Source: an uncultured Pseudomonadales bacterium
Lineage (GTDB): Bacteria > Pseudomonadota > Gammaproteobacteria > Pseudomonadales > Azotimanducaceae
Reading direction: 5' to 3'
Length of the DNA stretch: 64,000 nucleotides
NCBI GenBank assembly: GCA_951813295.1
Contig: CATOTI010000002.1
Coordinates: 186,001 to 250,000, forward strand
The position numbers and the translations under genes are program-made. The notes beneath the pieces were generated by a model, which was not told the DNA's origin, did not search any database, and saw only the letters and a program-made list of their open reading frames with translations. Below, in pieces: positions 9,825 through 17,592 of the stretch. Numbering within the stretch: the stretch's first letter is position 1; every line of letters starts with the position of its first letter.

Positions 9825-10813
9825 CCGACTCCCTTTCGCTGAAAACAGCCACGGAATCGTGGCCGATCGAGGGTGATTTTCGGATCGCCCGCGGTGCGAA
9901 GCGCTCCGCCGACGTCGTCGTCGTGACGATCACCGACGGCAATGCCACCGGTCGGGGCGAGTGTGTGCCGTACGCGCGCTACGGAGAATCGATCGAGTCT
10001 GTCCGTACCGCGATCGAAGGCTATCGGGGTCTGCTGGATCGCGACGCGCTCATCGAGGGCATGCCGGCGGGGGCCGCCCGGAACGCGATGGACTGCGCCT
10101 TGTGGGACTACGAGGCGAAAGCTAAAGACAGGCGCGTCTGGACCCTCGAAACCATCCCGCCGATATGCCGGGATCCACGCGCCATACCGACCGTCATGAC
10201 GATCGGCCTGGACGATCCCGACGCCATGGCAGAAAACGCGCGACGGCATGCGGCCATGCCTCTCAAAATCAAACTCGGCGGCACGGCCGATGAAGACATC
10301 GTTCGACTACGCGCGATTCGTAGCGCCGCGGGGTCGACGCCGATCGTCGTCGATGTCAACGAAGGTTGGGATTTCGCCACGCTCAAATCCGTAGCGCCCG
10401 TCGCGGCCGAACTCGGCGTCGAACTGATCGAACAACCGCTACCCGCGGCGGACGACGCCACGCTTGCCGAATTCTCATCGCCCGTGCCGATCGGTGCCGA
10501 CGAGTCGTTTCACACGGCCGACGACCTCGACGCCATCGCCGCCCGCTACCAGGCGATCAATATCAAGCTCGATAAAACGGGCGGGCTGACCGCGGCGATG
10601 GATGTCCTTCGGCGTGCCCGCGAACTCGATATCGCCGTGATGGTGGGGTGTATGGTCGCGACATCGCTATCGATGGCCCCCGCGACGTTGCTCGCCACAT
10701 CGGCGGACTTCGTCGACCTCGACGGCCCCCTCCTGCTCGCCAAAGACCGCGAGCCCGGTATCCGTTACGTCGACGGCCTCATTCACCCGCCGGAGAGCGC
10801 TCTATGGGGATGA
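9821..10813 (+). CDS. dgcA: enolase-superfamily dipeptide epimerase / N-acetyl-D-glutamate racemase (DgcA-like)
   Basis: Mandelate-racemase/enolase-type barrel enzyme, 330 residues. The epimerase signature is complete: KxK at K149/K151 (LKIKLGG), metal ligands D178, E204 and D227 (VVDVN, LIEQP, GADES), and the opposing KxD at K249/D251 (NIKLDKTGG). Two-base racemases and dipeptide epimerases share this arrangement. Placed directly after a DgcN-like gene, with ATGA overlap, the likely reaction is conversion of N-acetyl-D-Glu to N-acetyl-L-Glu; L-Ala-D/L-Glu epimerisation is the main alternative. The next gene, a class IV aminotransferase, overlaps its 3' end by 10 bp, so the three genes form one unit. 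Confidence 0.85.
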   Translation: MTDSLSLKTATESWPIEGDFRIARGAKRSADVVVVTITDGNATGRGECVPYARYGESIESVRTAIEGYRGLLDRDALIEGMPAGAARNAMDCALWDYEAKAKDRRVWTLETIPPICRDPRAIPTVMTIGLDDPDAMAENARRHAAMPLKIKLGGTADEDIVRLRAIRSAAGSTPIVVDVNEGWDFATLKSVAPVAAELGVELIEQPLPAADDATLAEFSSPVPIGADESFHTADDLDAIAARYQAINIKLDKTGGLTAAMDVLRRARELDIAVMVGCMVATSLSMAPATLLATSADFVDLDGPLLLAKDREPGIRYVDGLIHPPESALWG

Positions 10814-11727
10814 ACAGACAGATCTGGTACGACGGTCGCTTCATCGCCTGGGAGGACGCCACGGTGCACGTCCTCGCCCAGAGTATTCAGCGGGGATCGC
10901 TCGCCTTCGACTACGTCAGCGTTTACGACACCGAGCGGGGCGCGGCGATTTTCCGTCTACCCGATCACCTCGCACGCCTGATCCGGACCTGCGAGATCAT
11001 GGGGCTCCCCCTCGAACAAGACCTCGACACACTGATCGGCGCGTGTATCGAGACCGTTCGCGCAAACCCCGGATCTCACTCGATCCGTATCTGCGCGGTA
11101 CTCGCATCCATCGAACCCGATGTCGTGCCGATCGATCCTCACCTTTCGATCTACATCGCGGCGTACGACACCGTTTCGGACATCATCGGTTCGCGCCCCT
11201 ACGAACGACGCCCCAACGTCGCGCTCAAGATCGAGCGAGAGAAAGCCGGTCGCCGCGAAGACATCATTCCGCCCAACGCCAAGATCGCCGCCAGCTATAC
11301 CGCGCCCATGACCGCCAAATGGCGGGCACGCAAAGAAGGTTTCGACGATGTCCTGTTGTTGGACGAAGCGGGCTGGGTAACGGAAGCACCAACCGCAAAC
11401 ATCTTCGTCGTGAAGAACGGAGCCCTCCACACGCCGCCCGGCAGCAAGGTCGTTCTCGGCGTGACGCGTCGCAGCGTTATGCGGATCGCAATCGATGCCG
11501 GGATCGAGGTCATCGAGGACGACCTCGCCGTGGACGACCTACGCGCCGCCGACGAACTTTTCCTCACCGCGACGTCTGCGGGCGTCTGGCCGGTTCTGCG
11601 CCTCGATCAGGACATCGTGGGCAATGGCGACGTCGGCGCCCTTACGACCTCATTGCGATCCACCTACCGCAAGGTAGTGACCGGACAAGACGAACGGTAT
11701 CGAGAATGGTTGACCTACACCGATTGA
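10804..11727 (+). CDS. class IV aminotransferase (branched-chain/D-amino-acid aminotransferase-like)
   Basis: PLP-dependent fold-type IV transaminase of 307 residues, starting at the ATG of MGMNRQIWYDGRF. K160, in PPNAKIAASY, is the expected Schiff-base lysine, and E194 in WVTEAPTANIF the conserved PLP-pyridine glutamate. IlvE, D-amino-acid aminotransferase and ADC lyase share this fold and cannot be separated here by eye. Overlap with the dgcA-like gene and the nearby D-aminoacylase favour a role in moving amino groups from D- or acidic amino acids, but branched-chain aminotransferase activity is equally possible from sequence. Confidence 0.85.
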   Translation: MGMNRQIWYDGRFIAWEDATVHVLAQSIQRGSLAFDYVSVYDTERGAAIFRLPDHLARLIRTCEIMGLPLEQDLDTLIGACIETVRANPGSHSIRICAVLASIEPDVVPIDPHLSIYIAAYDTVSDIIGSRPYERRPNVALKIEREKAGRREDIIPPNAKIAASYTAPMTAKWRARKEGFDDVLLLDEAGWVTEAPTANIFVVKNGALHTPPGSKVVLGVTRRSVMRIAIDAGIEVIEDDLAVDDLRAADELFLTATSAGVWPVLRLDQDIVGNGDVGALTTSLRSTYRKVVTGQDERYREWLTYTD

Positions 11728-11746
11728 GCTTCCTGGGGTTGCCACG

Positions 11747-12304
11747 GTGATTGCACGCGCACTCGGACTCGTCGTGCTGACGGCCGCGATCTGGCTCGTT
11801 TCATTCGCGGGGTTCGCGAACACGGAGCTGATCGCCCAACTGGGGTTGGTGCCGCGCGAGGTTTCAAATGCCGTCGGCATCGTCGCGATGCCCTTTGTGC
11901 ACGGCTCCATCCACCACCTCATCATGAACACCGTGCCGTTCGTGACGCTCTCGGCGATCGTTCTGGTCCGCGGCGGTCCGCACTACGCGGGAACACTCAT
12001 CACGATGACGCTTCTCACCGGGGCCCTGTTGTGGGGTATCGGCCGGGAAGGCCTGCACATCGGCGCGAGCGGCGTCGTCTTTGGCCTGCTGGGTTATCTC
12101 GTGGCACGCGCGTTCGTCGAGCGCCGCGTCACATCTTTCATCGTGGCGATCGCCGTGATGTTCTTCTACGGATCGATGCTCTGGGGACTTTTCCCGTCGG
12201 ACCTCGCGGTGAGTTTCGAAGGCCATATCGCCGGGTTTCTCGCCGGGATCGTGACGGCCCGGATTTGGTGCCGGCCGGGCGAGGTCAAGGTTGCGGCGAC
12301 CTGA
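11747..12304 (+). CDS. rhomboid family intramembrane serine protease (short form)
   Basis: Six-helix integral membrane protease of 185 residues with a GTG start. The catalytic dyad is recognisable: S108 in HIGASGVVFG and H160 in FEGHIAGFLAG. The preceding loop has VHGSIHHLIMN (51-61), where the oxyanion histidine and asparagine lie. Rhomboids cut transmembrane segments within the bilayer. It follows the aminotransferase by 19 bp and its 3' end overlaps the convergent pdxA-like gene by 20 bp. There is no sign of its substrate. A second, larger rhomboid is at 56213-56944. Confidence 0.87.
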   Translation: MIARALGLVVLTAAIWLVSFAGFANTELIAQLGLVPREVSNAVGIVAMPFVHGSIHHLIMNTVPFVTLSAIVLVRGGPHYAGTLITMTLLTGALLWGIGREGLHIGASGVVFGLLGYLVARAFVERRVTSFIVAIAVMFFYGSMLWGLFPSDLAVSFEGHIAGFLAGIVTARIWCRPGEVKVAAT

Positions 12305-13277
12305 CCCCGGCTAAGCGCCACGCGTAGTCGAGTGCCGCGCGCAGCGAGTGCGTGAAAGCAACGCCCTGCCAGGCGATATCGAAGGCTGTGCCGTGGTCGA
12401 CAGAGGTCCGCACGATCGGTAGCCCCACGGTCACATTGACGCCCGTTTCGAAACCCACGAGCTTCATCGGTGCGTGGCCCTGGTCGTGATACATCGCGAC
12501 GACGGCATCGTACCGATCGCGCTCGATGGCCTGATAGAAGACGGTGTCGGCGGGAAACGGGCCTTCGACCGACCACCCCTTGCCACGCGCGGCTTCGATC
12601 GCCGGGATGATGTGGTGAATCTCTTCATCACCGAATAGGCCGTTCTCGCCCGCATGCGGATTCAGCCCACAAACGGCGATCCGCGGAGTTTCGATGAATC
12701 GCGAGAGCACCTGCTGCGTGAGTTCGATCACGCGCGCAACCCGTTCTTCGGACACCGCCTCGATCGCATCACGTAGCGAGACGTGTGTCGAAACATGCGT
12801 GACCGCGACGTCCGGCGTCGTCAGCATCATCGAGACGCTCGGCACGTCGCATAGATCGGCGATGAACTCCGTATGACCGACGAACCCCGGCACGGTGAGT
12901 TGTGTTGCTTCCTTGTTCATCGGCAACGTGACAACACCCGCGACACGATCGTCGAGGGCCGCGCGAGTCGCCCGCTCGACATAGGCGAGCGCCGCTCGAC
13001 CGGACGGCGCGTTAGCCTGACCCGGTGTCCAGTCATCGAGTCCCGGTTCACCGACGGCCACGACATTCAAGAAGCCCTCGACGTATTCGTCGTCTTCGAC
13101 TCGACGGATCGGTACGGCGATGTCCAGATGCTTAGCACCCGCCTCGAGGATCGACGCGTCCCCAAAAACGATCGCCCGATCATCGAGTTCGCCGGCAGCA
13201 AAACTCCGCAACACGATCTCCCCGCCGACGCCGCTCGGATCGCCCATCGTGACCGCCATCGGCAATGCATCAGTCAC
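12285..13277 (-). CDS. PdxA family 4-phospho-acid-sugar / 4-phosphohydroxythreonine dehydrogenase
   Basis: NAD(P)-dependent, metal-requiring oxidative decarboxylase of 330 residues. Metal-binding histidines of the PdxA family are at H165 (VSTHVS), H208 (LNPHAGENG) and H264 (MYHDQGHAP), and VGHTEF is at 134-139. True PdxA works in vitamin B6 synthesis. Here the start overlaps the stop of a DUF1537 kinase by 4 bp, which is the hallmark of catabolic PdxA2 proteins that decarboxylate 4-phospho-D-erythronate or 4-phospho-threonate to dihydroxyacetone phosphate. I therefore prefer the acid-sugar role. A housekeeping PdxA function cannot be excluded because the rest of the genome is unseen. Confidence 0.85.
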   Translation of the reverse strand: MTDALPMAVTMGDPSGVGGEIVLRSFAAGELDDRAIVFGDASILEAGAKHLDIAVPIRRVEDDEYVEGFLNVVAVGEPGLDDWTPGQANAPSGRAALAYVERATRAALDDRVAGVVTLPMNKEATQLTVPGFVGHTEFIADLCDVPSVSMMLTTPDVAVTHVSTHVSLRDAIEAVSEERVARVIELTQQVLSRFIETPRIAVCGLNPHAGENGLFGDEEIHHIIPAIEAARGKGWSVEGPFPADTVFYQAIERDRYDAVVAMYHDQGHAPMKLVGFETGVNVTVGLPIVRTSVDHGTAFDIAWQGVAFTHSLRAALDYAWRLAGVRSPQP

Positions 13278-14431
13278 GCGTCGAGCTCCCCGGTCAGTAG
13301 GCGAAGCAACGAATCGGGCGCCCCGAAAGAACCGGGCTTTGCAACAAACACCACGTCCTCACCTTCTAATTCGCAAACCGGCATACCGAAACTCCACGCA
13401 CCGAGGACACGGATAGCCCGATCGCCCACCACCGCGGCCGTCGTATCACCGCCCATGGCGACGAGCGTCTTCGCTCCGGCTTCGACCGCACGCCAGGCGG
13501 CGCGACCGAGCTTTGCCGCCATCGCGCCCGCATCGTGAGCCGAGACGCGGCTTGTCACGGGTGGCATCGACGTAATCACGATATCGTCCGGAAGGTGCTC
13601 GAGCGGATCGTCCGGCGATACTTGACCGATACCCAGTGCGGCAGTCTGACGGCGACTCATCGGATGCAGGCTACCGCAGACGAACACGATCGGACGGGGC
13701 AAGGGACTCGGCCGCCAGTCGCTGCCCGAGCCTAACAAGCGTGACATTGCGCCGATTGATCCCGCGGTTCCCACCAACACGCGCTCTTCCGCCAGACAGG
13801 ACCGTGCGGCTGCGCGCATGTCAGCTTCCGAAGACGCATCGAAGATGCGCGCCTCACCTGCACCGACGCCGTAGTCGGCGAGCATCTCCAGAGGGCGAGA
13901 GCGGGTGACGGGATTCAGCGGATCATGAGCAAACTCAGTCTCCGCCACCGGCACACCGTCGAGCAGCACGATACCGTCGACCGATGTCCGTCCCGCCGCC
14001 GGATAAGCCGCGACGATCCCGACGCGGAAACCTGCCTCGACCAAACCGGCAACTTCCGCCGCCCAATGGCCACGCAGGGTCGAGTCGAGTTTGTGGCAGA
14101 AAACAGCTTGCGGCGCCGATTGGCGAACCGCTTCATGCAGTTCGACGACGCGGCGGCGAGGAATCGCCGGTTCGAGATGGCGGGAGGTGGTGTCCGCGAT
14201 CAAACAGTCGGCGTCGGCCGAAGAGACGTCGATCGCGCCGCTCGAGATGCCGTCGAACGGCACGACGACAGTATCGAGCCCAGCCGCGGCACAAGCGGCA
14301 CCCGTGTCGAGGGCACCGGTTCGATCATCGGCGGTGACGAATAAGCGAACCGGCCCGCCCCGATTCGTCAGTCCTTTTTGCTCCACAAAGACTAAGACCC
14401 GCTCTGAAGGCGAACCGAAACACGCTGGCAC
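13274..14431 (-). CDS. four-carbon acid sugar kinase (DUF1537 family)
   Basis: ATP-dependent kinase of 385 residues from the GTG at 14431; 370 from an alternative GTG at 14386. Homology appears to begin only at VRLFVTADDRTGALDTG, so the shorter start is plausible. The DUF1537 N-terminal substrate domain carries ADDRTGALDTGAACA, and CHKLDSTLRGHWAAE is the conserved DSTLRG motif. The C-terminal nucleotide domain has AMGGDTTAAV. This family phosphorylates D-threonate, D-erythronate or related 3-oxo acid sugars, and the pdxA-like gene overlapping its end would decarboxylate the product. No matching transporter or aldolase is adjacent. Confidence 0.87.
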   Translation of the reverse strand: MPACFGSPSERVLVFVEQKGLTNRGGPVRLFVTADDRTGALDTGAACAAAGLDTVVVPFDGISSGAIDVSSADADCLIADTTSRHLEPAIPRRRVVELHEAVRQSAPQAVFCHKLDSTLRGHWAAEVAGLVEAGFRVGIVAAYPAAGRTSVDGIVLLDGVPVAETEFAHDPLNPVTRSRPLEMLADYGVGAGEARIFDASSEADMRAAARSCLAEERVLVGTAGSIGAMSRLLGSGSDWRPSPLPRPIVFVCGSLHPMSRRQTAALGIGQVSPDDPLEHLPDDIVITSMPPVTSRVSAHDAGAMAAKLGRAAWRAVEAGAKTLVAMGGDTTAAVVGDRAIRVLGAWSFGMPVCELEGEDVVFVAKPGSFGAPDSLLRLLTGELDA

Positions 14432-14569
14432 GTCGGCCGCCTGTGGTCACGCAAAAGGGGTGCGACCTTCCTCGACCGCGAGTTGACGGTTGGTACACGA
14501 TGGATTCAATGAAGTACCGCTTATGAGTTGGACCTGTCGCCACATCCTATTGGTGGTTCTCTCCATCCA

Positions 14570-14776
14570 CGAACGAAGCATAAGGGCGAACACACCCGCC
14601 CCGGGACCCCGCGCGAAACGTGTCGATGACGTATCTACGCCTCAGCAGTTTTTGCATCGCAAAAACTGCCGACGAGCCGCATTGCGGCTCGTGCGCACGG
14701 CGTGACTCCCCTATCAGCCTACCCAGACTCAGCGCCGATCCGGCGGGGGTGCGGGGGCGGAGCCCCCGCAAGAAAA
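14570..14776. repeat. dispersed palindromic repeat, copy A
   Basis: Non-coding repeat shared with copies B (59253-59430) and C (59566-59768). Common blocks in order are GCGAACACrCC near 14586, CGCGCG, CTACGCC near 14634, an AT-containing hairpin, a GC hairpin, CAGACTC, GCGCCGATCCGGCGGGGG (14732-14749) and a final GGGGGCGGAGCCCCC hairpin followed by GCAAGAAAA. In this copy the first hairpin is CAGTTTTTGC/GCAAAAACTG with a 3-nt loop (14646-14668) and the second is CGAGCCGC/GCGGCTCG with loop ATT (14673-14691). The edges are approximate; similarity ends just after AAGAAAA. Confidence 0.75.
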
Positions 14777-14864
14777 ATGTATGGGCCACCCCATCGTTGC
14801 AACAGTCATTGGCGACTTTGGCAATCAGTCGGTCTGCACAAATGTATCCGGCCTGTTAATGGGC

Positions 14865-15035
14865 TATTTCACGCCCTGGCCTGAGTGGGATCCGCGGCTC
14901 GTCGGCTCAATTAGCAAGGCGGGTTCGTAGACCCCTTTTTCTTGCCCGAGCTTCGACGAAGCTGGATCGACTGATGAAGCCTGCCGCTAACGAGATGCCC
15001 GATGGGCAACCAAAATCCGTTCCCTACAACTGCCG
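14865..15035 (-). ncRNA. candidate bridge RNA region of the IS110/IS1111-type element
   Basis: IS1111-type elements are known to encode their target/donor-specifying bridge RNA in the non-coding end downstream of the recombinase gene. This 171-bp stretch is in that position and on the same strand. It contains short stem-loops, for example GCCC-ATC-GGGC (14997-15007) and AGCTTC-GTC-GAAGCT near 14959-14973 on the minus strand. I could not identify target- and donor-binding loops, so the call rests on position and family knowledge only. Confidence 0.3.
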
Positions 15036-16061
15036 CTACGCGCGCCCTGGATCGTACTCCTCACCACTGCGCAGGACTGCCCATGACAGGCGCGCCAGTT
15101 TGTTCGCTAACGCCGTGATGATCACGTTCGGGTGCAAGCCCCGCGCCTCAAGGTCATTCAGCCAAACACCTAGGCGGTGATCCTCCCGGCACAGGTTGTA
15201 GTAGCAGCTGCGCGCGCCGTGTATCAGCAGACTCCGAACGTAGCGGTTGTCGCGTTTGCTGATCCCCAGCAATCGCGTCCGGCCGCCTGTCGAGTGTTGC
15301 CGTGGCACCACCCCGAGCCACGCCGATACATCTCGGGCGCGTGTGAACTGCTCACCCTTGCCGATCGCCGCCACCAACGCCGTCGATGTCAGCGTGCCAA
15401 TGCCCGGAATCGTCTGCAGACGCCGGCAGTCATCGCGCTCTCGCGCGATCTGCTCGATCTCCCGGGTAATCGTGCGAACTTCATCATCTAAGTAACGCCA
15501 CTGTCGTTGCAGTAATCCCAAAAGCGCGCGTAGACGCCGCGACAATGTGCTCTCGTCGTCCGCCAGTATCGTCGGTAAGGCCTTCGACAACGCTGTCGGA
15601 CTCGTGCGCACCGTGATACCTCGCTCCAACAGAAACGCTCGGATCTCGTTGATGACGCTTGTGCGCGTCTTCATGAGCTGCTGACGGACGCGGTGCAGGG
15701 CTTGCTGATCGTGTTGCTCGATCGTCTTGATCGGCACATATCGCATGGTCGGGCGCCGCACCGCCTCCGCAATCGCCAAGGCGTCGTTGAAGTCGTTCTT
15801 GTTGGTCTTCACGTACGGCTTGACGAACTGCGCTGCCATCAATCGAACGTCATGACCGTCGCGTTCAAACTGCCGCGCCAGGTGTTGTGAACCAGCGCAC
15901 GCTTCCATGCCGATCACACATCGGCTGTGAGTGGCGACAAACTCAGCAAGCTTCGCTCGGCTGAACTGCTGCCGGAACACCGGCTTACCCGTGTGCGTCG
16001 TACCGACCACGTGGAAGGTGCTCTTGCCGACATCGATACCTAGGGTCACGATCTGCGTCAT
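15036..16061 (-). CDS. IS110-family (IS1111-type) transposase/recombinase
   Basis: DEDD-type site-specific recombinase of 341 residues from the ATG at 16061, which has GGAG 8 nt upstream; an in-frame start at 16109 would add 16 unlikely residues. The N-terminal RuvC-like domain begins TLGIDVGKSTFHVVG and includes IGMEACAGS and KTNKNDFNDALAIAEA. The C-terminal Tnp20 domain has IPGIGTLTSTALVAAIGKG and SAWLGVVPRQHSTGG, followed by the serine-containing GARSCYYN. All expected blocks are present and uninterrupted, so it may be active. It moves DNA using an element-encoded bridge RNA. Confidence 0.92.
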   Translation of the reverse strand: MTQIVTLGIDVGKSTFHVVGTTHTGKPVFRQQFSRAKLAEFVATHSRCVIGMEACAGSQHLARQFERDGHDVRLMAAQFVKPYVKTNKNDFNDALAIAEAVRRPTMRYVPIKTIEQHDQQALHRVRQQLMKTRTSVINEIRAFLLERGITVRTSPTALSKALPTILADDESTLSRRLRALLGLLQRQWRYLDDEVRTITREIEQIARERDDCRRLQTIPGIGTLTSTALVAAIGKGEQFTRARDVSAWLGVVPRQHSTGGRTRLLGISKRDNRYVRSLLIHGARSCYYNLCREDHRLGVWLNDLEARGLHPNVIITALANKLARLSWAVLRSGEEYDPGRA

Positions 16062-16134
16062 GGGATGGTCTCCTCGAGGGAACGTCGTGTGGGGACACTG
16101 ATTGTCCACTCGGGGTGGACCATCCCATTAGCAA
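16062..16134. other. leader of the IS110-type element with inverted repeats
   Basis: Short non-coding stretch upstream of the transposase. TGGGATGGTC (16061-16070) and GACCATCCCA (16118-16127) are perfect 10-bp inverted repeats, and between them GTCCAC-TCGGG-GTGGAC (16104-16120) can form a smaller hairpin. The lower arm covers the ribosome-binding region, so folding of a long transcript read in from outside could block translation of the transposase; this is inference. Confidence 0.5.
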
Positions 16135-16142
16135 ACAGAAAC
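16135..16142. repeat. target-site duplication of the IS256-family element, left copy
   Basis: ACAGAAAC, identical to 17463-17470 on the other side of the element. Eight base pairs is a typical duplication size for IS256-family transposition. Confidence 0.88.
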
Positions 16143-16184
16143 AGTTGTGTGCCGCAAGTTGTGCAAAAGGGTTGAGTGGCCTGG
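16143..16184. repeat. left terminal inverted repeat of the IS256-family element
   Basis: Imperfect inverted match to 17421-17462. The best-conserved blocks are GTGTGCCG (16147-16154), GTGCAAAA (16161-16168) and GTTGAGTGGCC (16171-16181). Confidence 0.85.
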
Positions 16185-16191
16185 CATGCGG

Positions 16192-17379
16192 TTAAGCGGC
16201 TTGACGGAGCTGTTCCTTCTTCAGCTCCTTGAGCAAGTCCATGTTTAAGTAGCGGCTCTGTTCGAGCCAGTTTTCGTGGGTCTCAACGGCCAGCGCCCGC
16301 ACCAGGCGTAAGCAACTCGCCGCGTTCGGAAAGATCCGCACCACATACGTTCGTCGACGGATTTCCTCGTTCAACCGTTCCAGCATGTTGGTGCTCTTCA
16401 TGTGCTTGTGATGGCGATGCGGGAGGCGATAGAACGTCCACGTCTGCTCGATGTTTTCCTCCACCCAGTCGGTGAGCTTCGGATACTTCGTGTGCCATCG
16501 GCCGATCCAAGCGGCGAGATCCGATCGCGCCTCATCGACGTTGCGACGATCGTAGAGCCAGCGCAGTTCCTGCAGACAATCGTCATCGGCCTTGCGCGGA
16601 ATGTGGTCGAGGGCGTTGCGCAGGAAGTGCACGTAGCAGCGTTGCCAGGCGCTGTCGGTGAGGACTTCTTGGATCGCCCGTCGCAGCCCATCGTGATCAT
16701 CGCTGACGACGTACTCGACGCCGTGTAAGCCGCGATCACGCAGCGTGGTGAGGAACTCTTTCCAGCTACTTCGACTCTCCCGTTGAGCGAGCTCCACGGC
16801 CAGTATCTGGCGGCGTCCTTCCCAGTTGATGCCAATGGCAATGAGCACGGCTCGAGAGCGGATCACTCCCGCCTCACGGACCTTCTCATAACGCGCATCG
16901 AGGATCAGATACGGCGTCGGTTCTTCGAGTCGTCGGGTGGCGAATGCGGTGAGCGTCTTGTCGAGGCGCTTGTTGATCCGCGAGATGGTCGAGGCCGAGA
17001 CGCTGTGGCCACACAGCTCCTCCGTGATCGCTTTGACCTTGCGCGTCGAAACGCCCTCGATATACATCTGCGCCAGCGCGCTGACCAAGGCTTGTTCGGA
17101 ACGCTGGTAGCGCGCAAACAGCTCCGTGGAAAAGCGTCCTTCGCGGTCGCGCGGTACACGCAGCTCGAGCTTGCCGACGCGGGTCAACAAGCCGCGCGGG
17201 TAGTAACCGGCTCGATAGCCCCGGCGTTCGTCGCTGCGTTCGTGGGGTTGCGCGCGGAGCACTTTGGCCATCTCCGCTTCCAATAGCTCTTGGAGCATCT
17301 CGCGCAGCTGGTCGCCCTCGCTGCTGAGTACCTCTTCCAGTTCGACTGCCGTCGTCTTACGCTTCTTCTGGGTGGTCAT
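16192..17379 (-). CDS. IS256-family DDE transposase (mutator type)
   Basis: Transposase of 395 residues, full length for the family. DDE residues can be placed at the Asp of YLILDARYEKVRE, the Asp of VVSDDHDGLRRAI and the Glu of STNMLERLNEEIRRRT, which is the IS256/MULE signature. The N-terminal DNA-binding part carries RRGYRAGYYPRGLLTRVGKL. CYVHFLRNALDHIP is the conserved C/H segment between the second Asp and the Glu. No frameshift is seen. The gene fills the element from 13 bp inside the right inverted repeat to within the left end. Confidence 0.95.
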   Translation of the reverse strand: MTTQKKRKTTAVELEEVLSSEGDQLREMLQELLEAEMAKVLRAQPHERSDERRGYRAGYYPRGLLTRVGKLELRVPRDREGRFSTELFARYQRSEQALVSALAQMYIEGVSTRKVKAITEELCGHSVSASTISRINKRLDKTLTAFATRRLEEPTPYLILDARYEKVREAGVIRSRAVLIAIGINWEGRRQILAVELAQRESRSSWKEFLTTLRDRGLHGVEYVVSDDHDGLRRAIQEVLTDSAWQRCYVHFLRNALDHIPRKADDDCLQELRWLYDRRNVDEARSDLAAWIGRWHTKYPKLTDWVEENIEQTWTFYRLPHRHHKHMKSTNMLERLNEEIRRRTYVVRIFPNAASCLRLVRALAVETHENWLEQSRYLNMDLLKELKKEQLRQAA

Positions 17380-17420
17380 CTCGTGTGTGTGCCTTTTTTG
17401 ATGTCGTGTCTAAAAGCACA

Positions 17421-17462
17421 CCATGGCCACCCAACTTTTTGCACATCCTTCGGCACACTACC
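17421..17462. repeat. right terminal inverted repeat of the IS256-family element
   Basis: Imperfect inverted partner of 16143-16184. It ends with CGGCACACTACC and is followed at once by the second ACAGAAAC copy. Confidence 0.85.
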
Positions 17463-17470
17463 ACAGAAAC
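17463..17470. repeat. target-site duplication of the IS256-family element, right copy
   Basis: ACAGAAAC, identical to 16135-16142. Confidence 0.88.
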
Positions 17471-17592
17471 CCAGCCTCCTCCTCCGTCCACCGGCCACTT
17501 CCCAGGACGCTCGCTCGCATCCCCGGAACGGACGTACTGAGAATTCTTCGATCTGGCGGTTTGGGGGACTGACTCGGCGTGCTCGAGCAGCA

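Larger units (their letters stand above)
14854..16134 (-). mobile_element. IS110-family (IS1111-type) insertion sequence, approximate limits
   Basis: The single transposase gene at 15036-16061 resembles IS1111-type members of IS110 (phrases such as ALHRVRQQL and INEIRAFLLERGI). I place the ends by a 9-of-10 inverted match, TGTTAATGGG at 14854-14863 against CCCATTAGCA at 16124-16133, as candidate subterminal inverted repeats. This leaves about 180 bp of non-coding sequence downstream of the transposase, which suits the IS1111 group. The IS256 element begins 9 bp beyond the upper match. IS110 elements normally make no target duplication, so the limits cannot be checked that way. Confidence 0.5.
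16143..17462 (-). mobile_element. complete IS256-family insertion sequence, 1320 bp
   Basis: The element is bounded by a perfect 8-bp direct repeat and by imperfect terminal inverted repeats of about 40 bp. The left end reads AGTTGTGTGCCG and the right end, on the opposite strand, GGTAGTGTGCCG. Both then share GTGCAAAA, and a GTTGrGTGGCC block after a one-base gap. One transposase gene fills the element. Intact ends, duplication and gene indicate a recent insertion. It landed beside, or at the very edge of, the IS110-type element. Confidence 0.92.

Noticed and set aside
14547..14884. Small proteins encoded by the palindromic repeat (frames with LRPRTPAGSALSL-like text)
   Set aside because: Frames differ between copies, while hairpin stems are conserved, and no ribosome sites are evident; these look like translations of a structural repeat.
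14854..17470. Composite transposon formed by the two insertion sequences
   Set aside because: The elements belong to different families (IS110 and IS256) and no cargo gene lies between them.
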